Positions 13,024 through 14,475 of a stretch of DNA of 14,475 bases are shown here, in pieces (position 1 is the first letter of the stretch; each line of letters starts with the position of its first letter). The position numbers were made by a program, and so were the translations under genes. Where the stretch lies: contig JBKJTY010000007.1 of NCBI GenBank assembly GCA_046590235.1, positions 1-14,475 on the forward strand, read 5' to 3'. The stretch comes from 2-02-FULL-45-10 sp046590235. GTDB taxonomy: Bacteria > Patescibacteriota > Patescibacteriia > Magasanikbacterales > GWA2-37-8. The notes beneath the pieces were generated by a model that did no database searches, was not told the origin of the DNA, and worked only from the letters and a program-made list of their open reading frames with translations.

Positions 13024-13972
13024 TAACCGTTTTACTCATCGTTTTCTTCGCAAATTTTCCCTGCCGCTTGTGTACGCTTTTAATGTTGGTGCGGTAGCTC
13101 TTTTTTATTACTTCATTAAAGAATCCCGCGAGATTAGCTTAGTTTTTTTGGCTGTCGTTACCGCGCTCATGCTTTACGCGCGATTCATTGAGACGCATTG
13201 GCTCATAGTTAAAAAAACGACTGTTCATAACTCTCATATTACAAAACCTCTCCGAATTGCCCTTCTCACCGATCTCCATGTTGGTTGCAGTAAAGGAGTA
13301 AAATGGATTGAAAAAGTTGTCGCCCGAACTATTGAACTAAAACCGGATCTCGTCCTTATCGCCGGCGATCTCATCAACAACCAGTTCCCGACTTCTGATG
13401 AAACTGCGTTTCTATTGCCGCTCGCAAAACTCAAGCAGTTTCCCGCCTATTACGTACTTGGTAATCACGATTATGGCACCGGTAGTTATCGTAATTTCTT
13501 TTTTGAAGATAATTCAGAACAAGTCATGAAGCGTATGGCGGAAATCGGCATTCCCCTTTTGCGGGACGAGCTTATCGAAGTATCTATTAACGAGCAGAAG
13601 CTATCCATCTTTGGGTCTGAGGACGAATGGAGTAAACCGATTAATTACACTCCGGCCGCCAATGCTCCGACTGATGTTCCGCTTATCTTTGTCACACATA
13701 ATCCTGATGCGATCATGGGTTGGCCGTCGACTGGTCGACAGCCTGATTTGACCCTGGCCGGACATTCACACGGCGGACAGATTGCCTTATTCCGCTTTCC
13801 GCTTGGCAGCGCCTCGCTCAAACTCGGTCGTGGATATTATCACGGTCTTCGAGAATATAAAGGTAAACCGATTTATATTTCTGTAGGGCTCGGCGAGTCT
13901 ACTCTCCCCCTTCGCTTTGGAGCACGGCCGGAAATTTCTCTCATTGAACTTAAACCAAAAACCACCGCTTAG
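13013..13972 (+). CDS. Membrane-anchored metallophosphoesterase (YkuE/YaeI-like)
   Basis: The 319-residue protein has two N-terminal membrane helices (about 18-34 and 41-57) followed by a calcineurin-like phosphoesterase domain. All metal-binding motifs are present: TDLHVG (D87, H89), AGDL (D119), GNHD (N151, H152), a TH motif (H229), and AGHSHGGQ (H251, H253). The C-terminal YISVGLGESTLPLRFGARPEISLIEL segment is typical of the YkuE/YaeI subgroup, some members of which act on lipid-linked phosphates. The substrate here is unknown. I chose ATG at 13013, overlapping the upstream stop; ATG at 12986 would add nine residues and deepen the overlap. Its TAG stop, the only TAG in the window, lies across the loop edge of the shared terminator. 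Confidence 0.92.
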   Translation: MLLNNRFTHRFLRKFSLPLVYAFNVGAVALFYYFIKESREISLVFLAVVTALMLYARFIETHWLIVKKTTVHNSHITKPLRIALLTDLHVGCSKGVKWIEKVVARTIELKPDLVLIAGDLINNQFPTSDETAFLLPLAKLKQFPAYYVLGNHDYGTGSYRNFFFEDNSEQVMKRMAEIGIPLLRDELIEVSINEQKLSIFGSEDEWSKPINYTPAANAPTDVPLIFVTHNPDAIMGWPSTGRQPDLTLAGHSHGGQIALFRFPLGSASLKLGRGYYHGLREYKGKPIYISVGLGESTLPLRFGARPEISLIELKPKTTA

Positions 13973-13983
13973 GTGGTTTTTTT
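13957..13983. terminator. Bidirectional terminator between the phosphoesterase and methyltransferase genes
   Basis: AAAAACCACC (13957-13966) pairs with GGTGGTTTTT (13972-13981) around the loop GCTTA. The T-runs serve both strands. The TAA of the minus-strand gene (13971-13969) lies in the loop, and the TAG of the plus-strand gene (13970-13972) spans the loop and the first stem base, so the two coding sequences overlap by four bases. Confidence 0.9.
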
Positions 13984-14475
13984 GATGAACTTGGCGATAT
14001 AGAATCCTTCAATGTCTTTAGTAGGCACGAGGCGGAGGGTTGGTTTTGTTCGAGGATCGTTTTTTTCGCCTTCCCACTCTTTTACAATCGGGCCTGGCGG
14101 AAGTTGGTTTAGACTAATAGGCACTATTTCAGCTCCGAGTGCTTCTTTAATAAAGCGGCTCACCTGTCGTTCATTTTCTTCCGGCGCAAACGTACACGTG
14201 GAGTATACAAATGTCCCGCCCGGCTTCAACATGTCCCAGGCCGCAAACATAAGCTTGCGCTGGATGAAGGCGTGCTCTTTAATATTTTTTTCGCTCCAAA
14301 AACTATAGGTCCGCGGTGAACCGGCGATGAAACGTGCTTCAGCGGTGCATGGCGCATCAAGCAAAACTTTATCAAAATAATTTTTGTGTTCATCGATTAA
14401 TTTCCAACCGTCTTCAAACGATACTTTAGCGAACGACGTATCCTGGATTCCCGCCTGCCTGCCGGTAGGCATGGC
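13969..14475 (-). CDS. RsmB/NOP2-family RNA (cytosine-5)-methyltransferase, 3' part
   Basis: Only the C-terminal 168 residues are in the window; the frame stays open to the right edge, so the apparent start at 14472 is not the true start. The class fits SAM-dependent rRNA/tRNA m5C methyltransferases (COG0144). FDKVLLDAPC (motif IV cysteine) and VYSTCTFAPEENE (motif VI, nucleophilic cysteine) are both present, followed by the usual TLRLVPTKDIEGFYIAKFIKK end. Motif IV continues TAEARF instead of the frequent SGTG. Which RNA position is modified cannot be told. The first visible residues (AMPTGRQAGIQ) are the translation of a REP-like repeat, read in frame. Confidence 0.88.
   Translation of the reverse strand, partial: AMPTGRQAGIQDTSFAKVSFEDGWKLIDEHKNYFDKVLLDAPCTAEARFIAGSPRTYSFWSEKNIKEHAFIQRKLMFAAWDMLKPGGTFVYSTCTFAPEENERQVSRFIKEALGAEIVPISLNQLPPGPIVKEWEGEKNDPRTKPTLRLVPTKDIEGFYIAKFIKKTT
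14438..14475 (-). repeat. REP-like repeat inside the methyltransferase coding sequence
   Basis: Read on the minus strand it matches 12447-12484 at 37 of 38 bases, including the CCTACCGGCAGG unit, the GCGGGAATCC arm and the flank CAGGATAC. It is read in frame as AMPTGRQAGIQDT. The other palindrome arm, if present, lies outside the window. Confidence 0.85.

Noticed and set aside
1..14475. Alternative genetic code (TGA as glycine, as in some candidate phyla)
   Set aside because: All conserved genes read through without internal TGA and tryptophans are TGG. The absence of TGA stops (0 of 13) is noted but is too small a sample.

Overview
The window looks like a chromosomal segment of a Candidate Phyla Radiation (Patescibacteria) bacterium. 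The assignment is an inference. It rests on compact housekeeping genes separated by short gaps, tRNA genes that do not encode CCA, a C-terminally shortened Rel protein, palindromic repeats whose translation reads PTGRQAG (a string I recall from proteins of such genomes), and standard-code genes with no visible Shine-Dalgarno sites. Of 13 visible stop codons 12 are TAA, one is TAG and none is TGA. No rRNA, CRISPR array, transposase, integrase or phage gene is visible.

Layout. Positions 1-328 hold a minus-strand tRNA-Arg(GCG) with its terminator and a repeat-rich tail that runs off the window edge. A small two-helix membrane protein (424-927, minus) is transcribed divergently from a plus-strand run: LytR-CpsA-Psr protein, Der GTPase and peptidyl-tRNA hydrolase (1023-4451), closed by a strong terminator. 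A second repeat cluster (4503-4764) leads to dprA (4776-5846). An uncharacterised charged protein (5922-6539, minus) and topA (6715-8946, plus) share overlapping divergent promoters. A bifunctional-type rel gene with its own promoter follows and converges on parAB (minus) across a bidirectional terminator. A tRNA-Leu(CAA) then carries the third copy of the repeat-rich tail (12366-12738). A DUF1653 gene overlaps a membrane metallophosphoesterase gene, which converges on the 3' part of an RsmB-like RNA m5C methyltransferase gene cut by the right edge.

The genes are core functions: envelope polymer attachment, ribosome assembly and rescue, supercoiling, DNA uptake and recombination, (p)ppGpp signalling, chromosome partition and RNA modification. 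They do not form one dedicated pathway.

The most interesting material is non-coding. A mosaic element of up to about 370 bp occurs three times, always directly downstream of an intrinsic terminator and in the same orientation as the upstream gene. Two copies follow tRNA genes and start with the same terminator. Several hairpins in them keep pairing while changing sequence (for example a GCGA-capped stem), which argues for selected secondary structure. A related palindrome is read in frame inside the methyltransferase gene. Other points are a near-symmetrical divergent promoter at tRNA-Arg, a topA leader with alternative pairings, short or nearly absent leaders with no Shine-Dalgarno sites, and terminators with stop codons in their loops.
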